Source: JAPOKJ01 sp031421635 (GTDB lineage Bacteria; Pseudomonadota; Gammaproteobacteria; Burkholderiales; Burkholderiaceae_E). Taken from it: a stretch of 64,000 bases of DNA. The DNA lies in NCBI GenBank assembly GCA_031421635.1, contig JANOPA010000083.1, forward strand, positions 1 to 64,000. Direction: 5' to 3'. Below are positions 17,092 to 25,975 of this stretch, one piece after another (within the stretch, counting starts at the first letter, position 1; each line of letters begins with the position of its first letter). The translations under genes were made by a program, and so were the position numbers. A model generated the notes under the pieces. The model had not been told where the DNA came from. It was given only the letters and a program-made list of their open reading frames with translations, and did no database searches.

Positions 17092-18804
17092 TTACCAGGA
17101 ATAGGTAATCGTCGAAAAAAGCCCGCGCGCAAGACCTCCAGTACCGCCTTCAGCGACGGAATAATCCCGATTAAGCGAATACTCGACCACGAACTTAACC
17201 CCGTCGACAACCCATTCACCTACAGTCAAAGTGGTTCGGCTTTTCGGCAGAAAGCCTACTCTGGTGGGAACAGTTTCAATCAATTGAGTCACTCCTGCCA
17301 AATCGCGCGTTCGGGAGTAACCGAGGGCCAAGAAAGTGCCCTGTCCGCCAATTGATTCGATCCACGGATTCCAATTGAGCTGGTAACCCAGTGAGAGCTG
17401 CCAGGACGCGGGCCTTATTCTCACGGCTCGGCCAGCGTCGTCACGAAAGGCCGCAGTTTTTGTCGCGCCATTCCATTCCGCAACAATCGATGCAGCGCCT
17501 AAGGTCATCTTGGCGTTAAGGCCGACGCCAGGAACACGATCAAATTGACTCACGAATGATCGATACTCGGTCTCCAAAAATCGACTATCAAAGACTGAAC
17601 TGTTGTAGTCCAGGTTGAGGTCCAGGGTCCAGGGACAAAGGCCTCCACCTCGCAACTGATCGTAATTACGGCCACAATTTCCATTGGCTCGATAGCCCAA
17701 TCGTGCCACGACGTTGCTGTTGAAATTCCGATTGGGGACTCCTGTGTCACTACTATCGTAAAAATAGATACTGCCGTAGTAAGGTGGCAGCTTAGGCGGC
17801 GGAAAACTTAACCCCGGTGGTTTTGGCCGCGATGGCACAGGCTTGTAACCGACCCACGACTCCGCCAACGAACTGACCAGGGGGTTGAACAATACGGGTT
17901 CGACGCGAGGCGCAACCACTGGTACAGGAGTGCGAGTCAAAGGCGGTGTCGGGAAGCCGAAACCAAGGCCAATCGCCGCCTTTCTCGTTTCGAAGCCATC
18001 AATCGTCAAGGGATTATCCACCGTCAGGACGTCCGCCCGGTGAACCCCTGTAGAGATTCCGAAGGGCAAGGTCATGATTCCCGCGCGTAAGTACAGTGGG
18101 AAGCGCGTTACGTCGCCAATCGTGACATAGGCACGATCTAAATTGACACGATCAACGCCCGTGAAATACCCCTTGTTCGTTTGCAAGAGGGTGCTTCCCT
18201 TGCCACTGTCGTAACCGACAATAAAGCTGCCCGTCACCCAGGGGCTGACTTGAATTTCAAGATCGATCTCAGCGGTGTTAAACTTGAGTCCATGTTTAGA
18301 AGGGCCAGCGAATTCGTTACTCCGACCCACCAGCAATTCGATCGCCCCACCCAGGACGACGGCTTCATTGATTTTCGAACCCGTTTTAGCCATCGACTCT
18401 TGAATGATCTGCCGAGTTGCGCGCTCTTGAGCAGTCTTGGACATCTCTAATTCTTTAACACGCCGCTCAAGGGCTTGATCGCTCTCAACCATCGGTGTTT
18501 GAGGATCGACTTTTTCGGCCGAAGAGGGGGGTAATGGAACGACCCCCGTCGGGCGATCTGGTTTCTGTGTTTCTAAGGCTTTCAGTCGATTTGCCAGTTC
18601 GCGATTTTCAGCCTGCAATTCCTTCACGGCGCGTTTCAAATCCGCTAGTTCGTCGTCGGCAGCCTGGACTGTCGTGACCAGAAAAAAAAGCGAACTGCCC
18701 AACATCAAGGCTGCCGATGGGTAGCCAAGGCGTGGTCGGCAACCCACGCCGACTCCAGTCGCCAAGGAAGAACTGAATTTAGAGGACTGTTGCTTTGCAC
18801 TCAT
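17092..18804 (-). CDS. Outer-membrane beta-barrel protein with N-terminal coiled coil
   Basis: A 570-residue exported porin-like protein. A long N-region precedes the signal core (AALMLGSSLFFLVTTVQAAD, cleavage after AQAAD-like VQA). Residues about 52-85 form a coiled coil (LKRAVKELQAENRELANRLK), then a Pro-rich linker and a second heptad stretch near 115-140. The rest alternates polar and aromatic residues as in a barrel and ends in an aromatic (TITYSW), the usual outer-membrane targeting end. Residues about 300-345 carry an unusual Pro-rich insert (PTPPLTRTPVPVVAPR, then RPKPPGLSFPPPKLPP). It is last in the RND/ABC operon, 27 bases after the MacB-like gene, so it may be that system's exit pore or an accessory porin. 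Confidence 0.72.
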   Translation of the reverse strand: MSAKQQSSKFSSSLATGVGVGCRPRLGYPSAALMLGSSLFFLVTTVQAADDELADLKRAVKELQAENRELANRLKALETQKPDRPTGVVPLPPSSAEKVDPQTPMVESDQALERRVKELEMSKTAQERATRQIIQESMAKTGSKINEAVVLGGAIELLVGRSNEFAGPSKHGLKFNTAEIDLEIQVSPWVTGSFIVGYDSGKGSTLLQTNKGYFTGVDRVNLDRAYVTIGDVTRFPLYLRAGIMTLPFGISTGVHRADVLTVDNPLTIDGFETRKAAIGLGFGFPTPPLTRTPVPVVAPRVEPVLFNPLVSSLAESWVGYKPVPSRPKPPGLSFPPPKLPPYYGSIYFYDSSDTGVPNRNFNSNVVARLGYRANGNCGRNYDQLRGGGLCPWTLDLNLDYNSSVFDSRFLETEYRSFVSQFDRVPGVGLNAKMTLGAASIVAEWNGATKTAAFRDDAGRAVRIRPASWQLSLGYQLNWNPWIESIGGQGTFLALGYSRTRDLAGVTQLIETVPTRVGFLPKSRTTLTVGEWVVDGVKFVVEYSLNRDYSVAEGGTGGLARGLFSTITYSW

Positions 18805-18831
18805 ATTGACGAGATCCCAGGTGAGATGACT

Positions 18832-20793
18832 CTAATGACGAAACGCTTCAGCAGGTTCGAGGCGTGCAGCCCGTGATGCCGGATAAATACCGGATAGCAG
18901 ACCAATTACGCCTCCAACTAAAGGTGCCAAAAAAGGGGCCGCAGGGTCAAGCACGGGCGTCCAGGTCTGGTGCGCCGAAACGCCAATCACAATAAGGACA
19001 CCAATACTCGCACCGATAATTCCACCAATAATCCCCATGGACGCGCTTTCAATGAGAAACTGAGCGGCGATATGCTTTCGCGTCGCACCAATCGCCCGCC
19101 GCAGACCGATCTCTCCGGTGCGCTCCATCACCCCGACTAGGGTGATATTCGCGATACCCAGCGCTCCAACGATCAAGGAAAGCCCACCAAGCAAAAGAAA
19201 CATGACGTTGAGATCGGTTTGAACTTCGTCACGCACCCGCTTCGGTTCCAAGGGAACCTGCACACGAAGCGTCCGTGGATCATCGGGCCGGAGCGCGACA
19301 CTGGCTTGGCTGGCAATGAGGTAGGCGGCGCCAATTTTCGTTTCTACAACAACCGTGCTTGGCCCCAACAACCCGAAATATCGCCGAGCGGTACCTTCTG
19401 GAATGATGACCGCACCAAGCAACTCTGGCTTGCGCACCACTTCGCGCAAGATCCCGACCACCATGTAGAGCTGATCCCCAATCGAAATCGCAGGGAGTCT
19501 TTCAAGCCGAGAAATACCGAGGCGTTGGGCGGCATCGGGTCCCAACACCGCAACACGGTCGGCTCGTTCCGAATGTGCTAAATCAGGGAAGCGGCCAGAC
19601 TCTAAATCGGCCCGTACGGCACGAAACAAATCCGCTGAGGCCGCATGTACCGCTAGCTTGAACGCACTTGGGTTCATCGGATCCCTGCCCGATGAGGAAC
19701 TCACCAATGCATTACCGACATCTACGTCACTCATTGCACCGGCTGCGACTACTCCATTGAGACGTTGCAAGCGAGCCGGAGCGTCCCATGGAATAGCACG
19801 CGGGTCAACGATTCCAGAAGCGGCCCCAGGTCGAGCGTTTATGAAAAGCTCAGTCGCCGCAAGTTGGTCAAACTGGCTGATGATCCGATTTCCCGCAGTG
19901 CGGGTCAATCCCATCGTTGCAACTAGCGCCGACATGCCAATGATCACCCCTAAAACGGTAAGGGCCATACGCCCTGGCCTCGCGAACATTCCCGCAATCG
20001 CTTCGTTAAGCAAATCTCGAAAGGTGATACCCGAAGCTGACACCTTGCGATTGACCTCCACACCCACTTTAGGGTTCACCTTGGCGCCGTCAGCAACCGC
20101 TTGCTCGCTCAGTCTTCCATCGATAATACGCACCCGGCGAGAGGCACGACTCGCGACACTTTCGTCGTGAGTCACAACGGCCAGGGTAAGTCCATCTCTA
20201 TTGAGCTCAGCAAAGAAGTCGAGAATTGAGGCAGAGGTCGTGGAATCGAGATTCCCTGTGGGTTCATCACATAAAAGGAGGCTGGGAGAGCCGATAAGCG
20301 CGCGTGCGATGGCAACCCTTTGCCTTTCCCCGCCCGACAATTTCATGGGTAAAAAGTCAGCACGATGCCCAAGCCCGACTCGCTTGATCGCCGACAACGC
20401 ACGTTCACGTCGCCCCCGAAAGGATTGCTGCCGATACACCTCCGCCAACATCACGTTTTCCAGCACGGTGCGGTAAGGCAAAAGATGAAATGACTGAAAA
20501 ACAAATCCAATGCGCTGGCTGCGCAATCCTGCTCGCTCATTGTCGCTCAGCTTCGTCGTATCGATGCCGTCGACTAGGAAGGTGCCACTACTCGGACTAT
20601 CCAGACAACCAATAATGTTCAATAGGGTGGATTTACCTGCGCCAGAGGGGCCGGTGATCGCCAGCCAGTCGCCCTGCTCCATTGATAGGTCAATGTCCAC
20701 CAGAGCGTGCACCTTCGGCTCAGTACCAAAAGTTCTTCCAATCTTCCTGAGCTCAAGCACCTTGTGCGGTGCTTCGCGGGTTGCGGCGTTCAT
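18832..20793 (-). CDS. MacB-like ABC transporter (ATPase fused to permease)
   Basis: A 653-residue inner-membrane ABC transporter in which one chain carries both ATPase and permease, as in MacB. The ATPase has Walker A GPSGAGKST (48-56), signature LSGGERQ (152-158), Walker B LLLCDEPTG (172-180) and a switch histidine in VVTHDE. The permease follows with TM1 at about 280-300 (MALTVLGVIIGMSALVAT), a large periplasmic domain, then three helices (LLLGGLSLIVGALGIANI with VMERTGEIGLRRAIGA, GIIGGIIGASIGVLIVIG, and LVGGVIGLLSGIYPA). The start overlaps the adaptor stop by 4 bases. MacB proteins export by mechanotransmission from the periplasm; the cargo here is unknown. Confidence 0.88.
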   Translation of the reverse strand: MNAATREAPHKVLELRKIGRTFGTEPKVHALVDIDLSMEQGDWLAITGPSGAGKSTLLNIIGCLDSPSSGTFLVDGIDTTKLSDNERAGLRSQRIGFVFQSFHLLPYRTVLENVMLAEVYRQQSFRGRRERALSAIKRVGLGHRADFLPMKLSGGERQRVAIARALIGSPSLLLCDEPTGNLDSTTSASILDFFAELNRDGLTLAVVTHDESVASRASRRVRIIDGRLSEQAVADGAKVNPKVGVEVNRKVSASGITFRDLLNEAIAGMFARPGRMALTVLGVIIGMSALVATMGLTRTAGNRIISQFDQLAATELFINARPGAASGIVDPRAIPWDAPARLQRLNGVVAAGAMSDVDVGNALVSSSSGRDPMNPSAFKLAVHAASADLFRAVRADLESGRFPDLAHSERADRVAVLGPDAAQRLGISRLERLPAISIGDQLYMVVGILREVVRKPELLGAVIIPEGTARRYFGLLGPSTVVVETKIGAAYLIASQASVALRPDDPRTLRVQVPLEPKRVRDEVQTDLNVMFLLLGGLSLIVGALGIANITLVGVMERTGEIGLRRAIGATRKHIAAQFLIESASMGIIGGIIGASIGVLIVIGVSAHQTWTPVLDPAAPFLAPLVGGVIGLLSGIYPASRAARLEPAEAFRH

Positions 20794-22655
20794 TTTGCAG
20801 TGCTTACTTTTTTGTCTGGCAGCTTCGGCACCGCGACCTTAGCCTCAGATGAAGCTTTCTCATCAGTCGCAGGTGTCTGTGCTGACGTGGATTTTGGCTG
20901 ACTATCTAATGCCTTTGGATTGTTATAACCCACAACAACAAGATCGCCCGGTTCTAGTTTGCCTCCGATAGGTGCCACTTCCACATAACCATCGGCCGCC
21001 AATCCAGGTGTCACCGACACAAATTCAAGTGCGTTGTTTCGGCTAGCCTGGACTCGCGAGGTGCCATCTGTCGCAAGTGACAAGGCACTATTAGGCACCG
21101 CAGTGACTGGGCCCTGGGTCGACTTAATCGGAATCGTCACCCGCACTGGAAACCCCTCAATACGCACCGGTGTCGGGTCGACCTTTATCTCGACATAGAA
21201 ATGCACGCCATCGACCCCGCGAGTCCCAGGCGTACTGGCCACAAACTGAACAACGCCCTTTGCCTTAACCCCTAGGGCTTGCTCGTCAATAGTGACGGGC
21301 ATCCCCAGCTTCACAAGTGGCGCGGCTTCGAGCGTAAGTGACGAGTCAACTGAAAGTTGATTGTTGGTCACCGTGAGAACCGTGCCGGTTGCAGGATTAC
21401 CGACAGCAACCTTAAGCTCCTCCACACGCACCGGAAGTGACCGAACAAACACCAGCTCATCGACGGGAACTTGAACCCCGCTTTTTCGACGCGCGAGTTC
21501 AAGTTCCGCGGCCAGTTGGTTGGCTCGAACGCTCGCCTGCTTAGCCTCAAGCTCGGCGAGCTTTAAAGCATCGCTCGCGGCACGAACAATTCGCTCACCT
21601 TCAAGGTTTGCGGATCGTTCAGCGATGAGCGCCGATGTTTCGGCCGTTTCGCTTTGTTGCAGCCTCTCCCCAACCCCTTTAACCGCGCGATCAGCAGCCA
21701 GCACGGCAACCTGACCCGCAATTTTCGTGCGGAGCGCTGCTGCACGGGCGACTTCGAGTTTCGCATTGGCGGCGGCGCGCGCGGTATCTGGCTGACGCGG
21801 GTCCAACTCGATAAACGCCCGATCCGAAATCGCGGCAGCTAGTTCGGCCTCGGCGGCCGCATTTGCATAATTCGCCTTCGCACGTTCGTCTTCCACTGAG
21901 AGCAAAGAATCGGTTCGTAGCGACTGCTGCAACTTCAGTCTTTCTGCAGCTTTGGCACTAAGATCTACCGCAACCGTTCTACTGTTATGAGCAGCGCTTG
22001 CTCGAGCCGCTTCGACTGCCGGAACCGCTGCCGAGGCCAGCGTCGCAGTCGTTTGTTGAAGCTTGACGGCATCACTCCAATCCCGTTCAAGGGCGCGGAT
22101 AACGGCTATTTGTTCGCGGGTTGGTCCAAAAGGTTCAGACCCTTTCGATTGGTACCACTTAGCCACCGCCGCGCCGGTTTGTTGATCATAAACCCCATCA
22201 ACTGGTCCAGGATCAAAGCCCAGTCGTCTCAAACCTTGTTCCAGTTGGCGAACATCTTCGCCAATCGCCCCTGGAGCCATGTCGCGGTAAGCGGGCAGGT
22301 TGCCCTGCAGTATAAAGACGGGTCGACCCGACGCCGTAAGCAGAACAGCACCCTCCGCGAACTGGGTGTTTCGAGCGGGCAATGTGGTGATTAATCCCGA
22401 CTGCACCTTTAACGTGGACGGGGCAATCGAGATGGGCTGGGGCAATCCAAAACGCGCAGTGCCGCGGGTCACGATACTCGATCCGAGCACACGTCTTTCC
22501 ACCGGAACGAGAATTGGCGACGGTACAGGCGGTTCAGTCCGTGCGGCAGCATCGGCCGGAGATTCGATGCGCGATCCTGCAACCCATGCAACAACCGCAG
22601 CTACGCTGATGGCTGCTAACACACACGAGAGGACAAGAATCCGATTTACCGCCAT
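20790..22655 (-). CDS. MacA/HlyD-like periplasmic adaptor with peptidoglycan-binding domain
   Basis: A 621-residue membrane-anchored adaptor. It starts with an N-terminal anchor (LVLSCVLAAISVAAVVAWVAG). A peptidoglycan-binding PG_binding_1-type domain lies at residues 127-172 (GAIGEDVRQLEQGLRRLGF, then GPVDGVYDQQTGAAVAKWYQ), and a long Ala/Glu-rich coiled coil at about 180-395. A membrane-proximal beta region follows (VTNNQLSVDSSLTLEAAPLV, then KVDPTPVRIEGFPVRVTIPI) with a C-terminal QASRNNALEFVSVTPGLAADGYVEV. The last 40 residues are a Pro/Ser/Lys-rich tail. It overlaps the MacB-like gene by 4 bases, so the two form one exporter. The wall-binding domain would fix the adaptor to the sacculus. 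Confidence 0.85.
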   Translation of the reverse strand: MAVNRILVLSCVLAAISVAAVVAWVAGSRIESPADAAARTEPPVPSPILVPVERRVLGSSIVTRGTARFGLPQPISIAPSTLKVQSGLITTLPARNTQFAEGAVLLTASGRPVFILQGNLPAYRDMAPGAIGEDVRQLEQGLRRLGFDPGPVDGVYDQQTGAAVAKWYQSKGSEPFGPTREQIAVIRALERDWSDAVKLQQTTATLASAAVPAVEAARASAAHNSRTVAVDLSAKAAERLKLQQSLRTDSLLSVEDERAKANYANAAAEAELAAAISDRAFIELDPRQPDTARAAANAKLEVARAAALRTKIAGQVAVLAADRAVKGVGERLQQSETAETSALIAERSANLEGERIVRAASDALKLAELEAKQASVRANQLAAELELARRKSGVQVPVDELVFVRSLPVRVEELKVAVGNPATGTVLTVTNNQLSVDSSLTLEAAPLVKLGMPVTIDEQALGVKAKGVVQFVASTPGTRGVDGVHFYVEIKVDPTPVRIEGFPVRVTIPIKSTQGPVTAVPNSALSLATDGTSRVQASRNNALEFVSVTPGLAADGYVEVAPIGGKLEPGDLVVVGYNNPKALDSQPKSTSAQTPATDEKASSEAKVAVPKLPDKKVSTAK

Positions 22656-22707
22656 AAATTACCCCGTACCTATGGGATCAAAGTTAGTTTGTGAACGTCT
22701 TGACTAT

Positions 22708-23580
22708 TTACTTGACCGCGCGAGCGAACATTTCTTTTTCAAGTTGCTCTTCAACTGGCTTGACAATTTTCTCAATGAGTTCGTGGCTTTTCACGGCAAC
22801 GCGACGTTCAAAATCCTGCAATGCCTTCAGCGCTACCTGTTGTTCAACCGACATTTTATCAATCGCAACAGTCCCACCCTGCGACAAGGTATCGAGCCGT
22901 TTCCGGACGTCGGGTTCAATTTCATCTGGATGATTGTAGTCATATCCAAGCTTACGAATCTCAGTCGAGAACTTACGCAGCGCCGCTTTCATTCGCGGGT
23001 CTTTGTTGATCAGTGCATCTTTCGGATTGTAGTAGCTCGCCGCCATTTGCTCCGCAGTGAAAACCTGCTTGATGGCGTCACGGGTGCATCCTCCAGTCCG
23101 GGAGAAATTCTCGCGCTCCAGTCCGATCACGAATGTCGCCTCTGGGTTTTGACCGAGAAGAGCCCGGTTGTACGCCGCCTGGTTCGCGGGCGAGAGGCTC
23201 CTGAACAAGGCGACATTGCGCTCTCCCAACCCAACCTTTGCCGGGCTGTAGCCAGCAGCTAATTGCATCGCCTGCCCGGTGTACATGGTCGCCGCGCCAA
23301 ATCCATGATTGCGAATAAATTCTTCTTCGCTTAAACCAGGCATTCGTTTATCGGCACTCATTCCTTTACGCACTGTTTCGTAGTCAACGGCAATGTATTC
23401 AAACCCTTGTGCACGCATACATTTTGCAATGCCAGCTTCCACGCGCTCCACGTACTGCACCAGCTCTTTCGGACTTAGTCCAAATTCCTGCGATCCCACA
23501 GAAGGAGTCTGGGCGCACACGACGGATGTAAAAAAGTACAACGCACCGGTCATCGAAGAGTTTCGACTCATATAAATCAC
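22708..23580 (-). CDS. Exported protein of unknown function with conserved cysteine pair
   Basis: A 290-residue secreted protein with a signal-like N-terminus (MTGALYFFTSVVCAQTP, likely cut after VCA). The start shown adds nine residues before that. Two remaining cysteines, in IAKCMRAQGFEYIAVD and TGGCTRDAIKQV, could form a disulfide. Between them lie LSEEEFIRNHGFGAATMY and LSPANQAAYNRALLG. I recall uncharacterised actinobacterial lipoproteins with the same CMxxxGFEYVxVD and LSPAEQAAYxxALxG patterns beside RND or peptidoglycan-binding/ABC genes. It sits inside the operon, 36 bases after the PepSY gene and 52 bases before the adaptor. Function unknown. Confidence 0.65.
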   Translation of the reverse strand: MIYMSRNSSMTGALYFFTSVVCAQTPSVGSQEFGLSPKELVQYVERVEAGIAKCMRAQGFEYIAVDYETVRKGMSADKRMPGLSEEEFIRNHGFGAATMYTGQAMQLAAGYSPAKVGLGERNVALFRSLSPANQAAYNRALLGQNPEATFVIGLERENFSRTGGCTRDAIKQVFTAEQMAASYYNPKDALINKDPRMKAALRKFSTEIRKLGYDYNHPDEIEPDVRKRLDTLSQGGTVAIDKMSVEQQVALKALQDFERRVAVKSHELIEKIVKPVEEQLEKEMFARAVK

Positions 23581-23616
23581 CCTGATTCCATTTAGCTCGA
23601 CCTTGCGAGTGTCAAT

Positions 23617-23952
23617 CTAGTTCTCTATTGCCAAAACTTTGCCGGTTGACATGTTGATAACGACATCAACTTCTTTTCCCCCTTTCTCCGGAACGACTTC
23701 AACCACATAACGGTTTGCACCCAATTTCTTTTCAATCGCGATGTCTTGCACCCTTCCCGGCACCGCCTTTAAAGCGACAACCTTGGCCTCGTCTTCCGTA
23801 ATCACTTTCGGTCCTTTGGCCGGAGCGGCTCCAGCCGATTTCGCTGTAGTGTTTGTCTGCGCCAGCATTACTGGGGCGCTTTCTCGGCTCTGTGCAAATC
23901 CATACGCCAGGCACAGCCCCAATAGCGCAGTAAAAGTAATCGTCTTGGTCAT
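23617..23952 (-). CDS. Exported single-domain PepSY protein
   Basis: A 111-residue periplasmic protein with a signal peptide (ITFTALLGLCLAYGFAQS) and one PepSY domain at residues about 48-111 (VITEDEAKVVALKAVPG, then GANRYVVEVVPEKGG and VVINMSTGKVLAIE). PepSY domains are usually chaperone-, inhibitor- or ligand-binding modules outside the cell membrane. This one closely resembles the PepSY C-terminus of the protein encoded at 25027-25971 (shared ISEDxAK, RYVVEVxP and DVVIxMxSGKVLA patterns), so the two probably arose by duplication. It starts 9 bases after the preceding gene stop. Confidence 0.8.
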   Translation of the reverse strand: MTKTITFTALLGLCLAYGFAQSRESAPVMLAQTNTTAKSAGAAPAKGPKVITEDEAKVVALKAVPGRVQDIAIEKKLGANRYVVEVVPEKGGKEVDVVINMSTGKVLAIEN

Positions 23953-23961
23953 TTTGGCCGC

Positions 23962-24906
23962 CTATTTCAATGGAGTTTGTTCCATGGGTGGGTTCGATGG
24001 GAAGGCGCCCGCGCGTTTTTCTAACTCAATCGCGAGCTTACGAATTTCGGCGAGTTCGGTCGGATTCAACTGATGCACCTTAGCCAGTTCTAGCTCCTCC
24101 ACTTTGTCGCCGCGTTTTCCTTCGGCGCCAATTTTAATGTTGCCCACACCCCGCGCGTAGTATTTGAGTTGAACAGCCCCAGGGTGTTCAGCGTCAAACT
24201 CTTCAAACACAACCACGTCGTTGTAGGTGCCCGCTTTAACGGTGACCTTCTGGCCGACCTTAAAGACTCGCGAACGGTCAGTCCAATAAAAAGGCGCAGG
24301 TGCGAAGCCCTGGGAAAAACTTAAGTTGCCGACTTTTATGTCTTCGACGCGAGGTACCATAATGCCCGCCTTGGCCCCTGTTGGGTTGTCGACGGTCCAG
24401 ATTTGTCCGCCCACAAACACCCCCTCTTCATGCACTTCACGGTACTGGCCCAAGTGCCAGACATTGCCCAATTTGTCTTGCGCAAAATAAGTTAACTCCT
24501 TTTCATGGAGACTGCCCTTAACATAGTCGGAATCGAAAATCACGCGGGCACGAACGCCACCAATGAGCTTCACCAGATCCGTCACGGTAAACACAATACG
24601 ATGAGGCACCTTCTTTCCTTCATCGATCGAGTGGCCCTCGAAGACCCATTGCATGCCAGGCTTCAGGGGCCAATACGCATGATCGATGTTTTCCGAGCGA
24701 TCAAAATTCGCTGGATCCAACTCGAAAAGCCTTTTTGCCCCGGGCTCGATGCTGGTGCGTGCTGCGGCATCCTTCGGCGTTGCTTTGCCCTGAGCCAAGG
24801 CCACTACCCCGCCTGCCCCTAGGGTCGCGCAAATCAGCAGAACTCCAATTAGCGGCAACCTATTCACGCGCTTCATGCATCCCGCCGTGATCTTCGATAA
24901 GTTCAT
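23962..24906 (-). CDS. Exported hypothetical protein (beta-rich, RND-operon associated)
   Basis: A 314-residue protein with an N-terminal signal or anchor (RLPLIGVLLICATLGAGGVVALAQG; a cysteine lies inside the core, with no lipobox at its end). The body shows the pattern AYWPLKPGMQWVFEG, VTDLVKLIGGVRARVIFDSD, TYFAQDKLGNVWHLGQYREV, AGIMVPRV, then VKAGTYNDVVVFEEF and LKYYARGVGNIKIG. This motif order recurs in uncharacterised exported proteins of several phyla, from memory. It is a beta-rich periplasmic domain with no visible catalytic motif. It lies between the two PepSY genes. The gap to the upstream gene is 120 bases, the largest in the operon. Confidence 0.68.
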   Translation of the reverse strand: MNLSKITAGCMKRVNRLPLIGVLLICATLGAGGVVALAQGKATPKDAAARTSIEPGAKRLFELDPANFDRSENIDHAYWPLKPGMQWVFEGHSIDEGKKVPHRIVFTVTDLVKLIGGVRARVIFDSDYVKGSLHEKELTYFAQDKLGNVWHLGQYREVHEEGVFVGGQIWTVDNPTGAKAGIMVPRVEDIKVGNLSFSQGFAPAPFYWTDRSRVFKVGQKVTVKAGTYNDVVVFEEFDAEHPGAVQLKYYARGVGNIKIGAEGKRGDKVEELELAKVHQLNPTELAEIRKLAIELEKRAGAFPSNPPMEQTPLK

Positions 24907-25026
24907 AATTTTCTCCTCTCATTTCAGTTCATTGACGACCCATTAAGAAACGCAACCTCAAGATTAAGCCCCAAACTTCAAGCAATCGTTTGCAGCGACT
25001 GACCGGTATTCTTACCCACTACCCGA

Positions 25027-25971
25027 TCATTTTTCCACCGCCAGAACCTTGCCCGACACCATGTCGATCACTACATCCCACTCCTTGCCACCTGCCGTCG
25101 GAGCCACCTCAACCACATATCGATTGACACCTTTGACTTTTTCAACAGCGATGTTGATGGCCTTCCCCGGTAAAGCTTTCATTGCGATTTCTTTCGCGCT
25201 GTCTTCCGAGATTACTTTTCCGCCACCTTTCGATAAGGAAACAGTGGAGCCGGACGAAGCCGTAGTTTTTAAAGCACCCGTAGTCGTGAATCCGGTCTCG
25301 ATGAACGAGGCATTGCCATCTGCAGCCACAGTACCAATCCCAAGCTTGTATTCAGTACCCGGCAACAAAAACCCGTCCGGCACGGAAAAAGTTGTGGCGT
25401 CGCCGGGCAAATTGACGCGCATTGAACGGCCTGATTTTTCATGCTCGATGACCACCACCGTGGCCGACGTGGCCTTTACTGCGCCCCAGTTAATTTTTAA
25501 ACCGCGCAAGGGCACATTGCGCTCATCCTCCCGCGGACGCACAAAAGAAGCAGGCGCAGGAAATTTATGACTTAGGGTTGCTTGGCCCTCCAGCTTCACC
25601 CCAGAAACTGTATTTCCAACAAATTTGTAGACTCCCTCGGGGAAGTCCTTCTGTAAGCGACCATCGTTCTTTGGCTCAGGGGATTCAAGCGTGAAGTGCC
25701 TCATACCCAGTTTCGTATTGGTCGCTTTGAAGTCCAACACAACTCGCCCATCCGGGGCGGTCACAGTCAGGGTCGCCAGGCCGACTTCAGTTCCAACAGC
25801 ATCAAACTTGACCTCAGCGTCCTTGTCACGGAGGTTCTGCTCCAGATATACCCGTACTTGCTCAAATTTTTCCACGCCTTGCGTCTGAGCGGCACCGGTG
25901 GCAGAGAGAAAGGCAAGCCCAAGGAAAAAACACAACCGTGATTCCCAGTAGAACAATCGTTCGCGCATCAT
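25027..25971 (-). CDS. Exported protein with Fn3-like region and C-terminal PepSY domain
   Basis: A 314-residue secreted protein. The signal is LCFFLGLAFLSATGAAQTQ. Residues about 25-130 form an unknown beta domain (GLATLTVTAPDGRVVLDF, DFPEGVYKFVGNTVSG). Residues 140-235 look fibronectin-III-like (LRGLKINWGAVKATSATVVV, then FLLPGTEYKLGIGTVA). A Ser/Gly linker leads to a PepSY domain at 250-314 (VISEDSAKEIAMKALPG, RYVVEVAPTAGG, VVIDMVSGKVLAVEK). It starts 4 bases after the downstream RND gene's stop, so the two are tightly coupled. The role is probably periplasmic cargo or adaptor binding, by inference. Confidence 0.72.
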   Translation of the reverse strand: MMRERLFYWESRLCFFLGLAFLSATGAAQTQGVEKFEQVRVYLEQNLRDKDAEVKFDAVGTEVGLATLTVTAPDGRVVLDFKATNTKLGMRHFTLESPEPKNDGRLQKDFPEGVYKFVGNTVSGVKLEGQATLSHKFPAPASFVRPREDERNVPLRGLKINWGAVKATSATVVVIEHEKSGRSMRVNLPGDATTFSVPDGFLLPGTEYKLGIGTVAADGNASFIETGFTTTGALKTTASSGSTVSLSKGGGKVISEDSAKEIAMKALPGKAINIAVEKVKGVNRYVVEVAPTAGGKEWDVVIDMVSGKVLAVEK

Positions 25972-25975
25972 TTTC

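Noticed and set aside
22300..23262. 320-codon plus-strand frame antisense to the adaptor and the Cys-pair protein genes
   Set aside because: It lies across two convincing minus-strand genes and has no family marks; its length follows from the codon use of the real genes.
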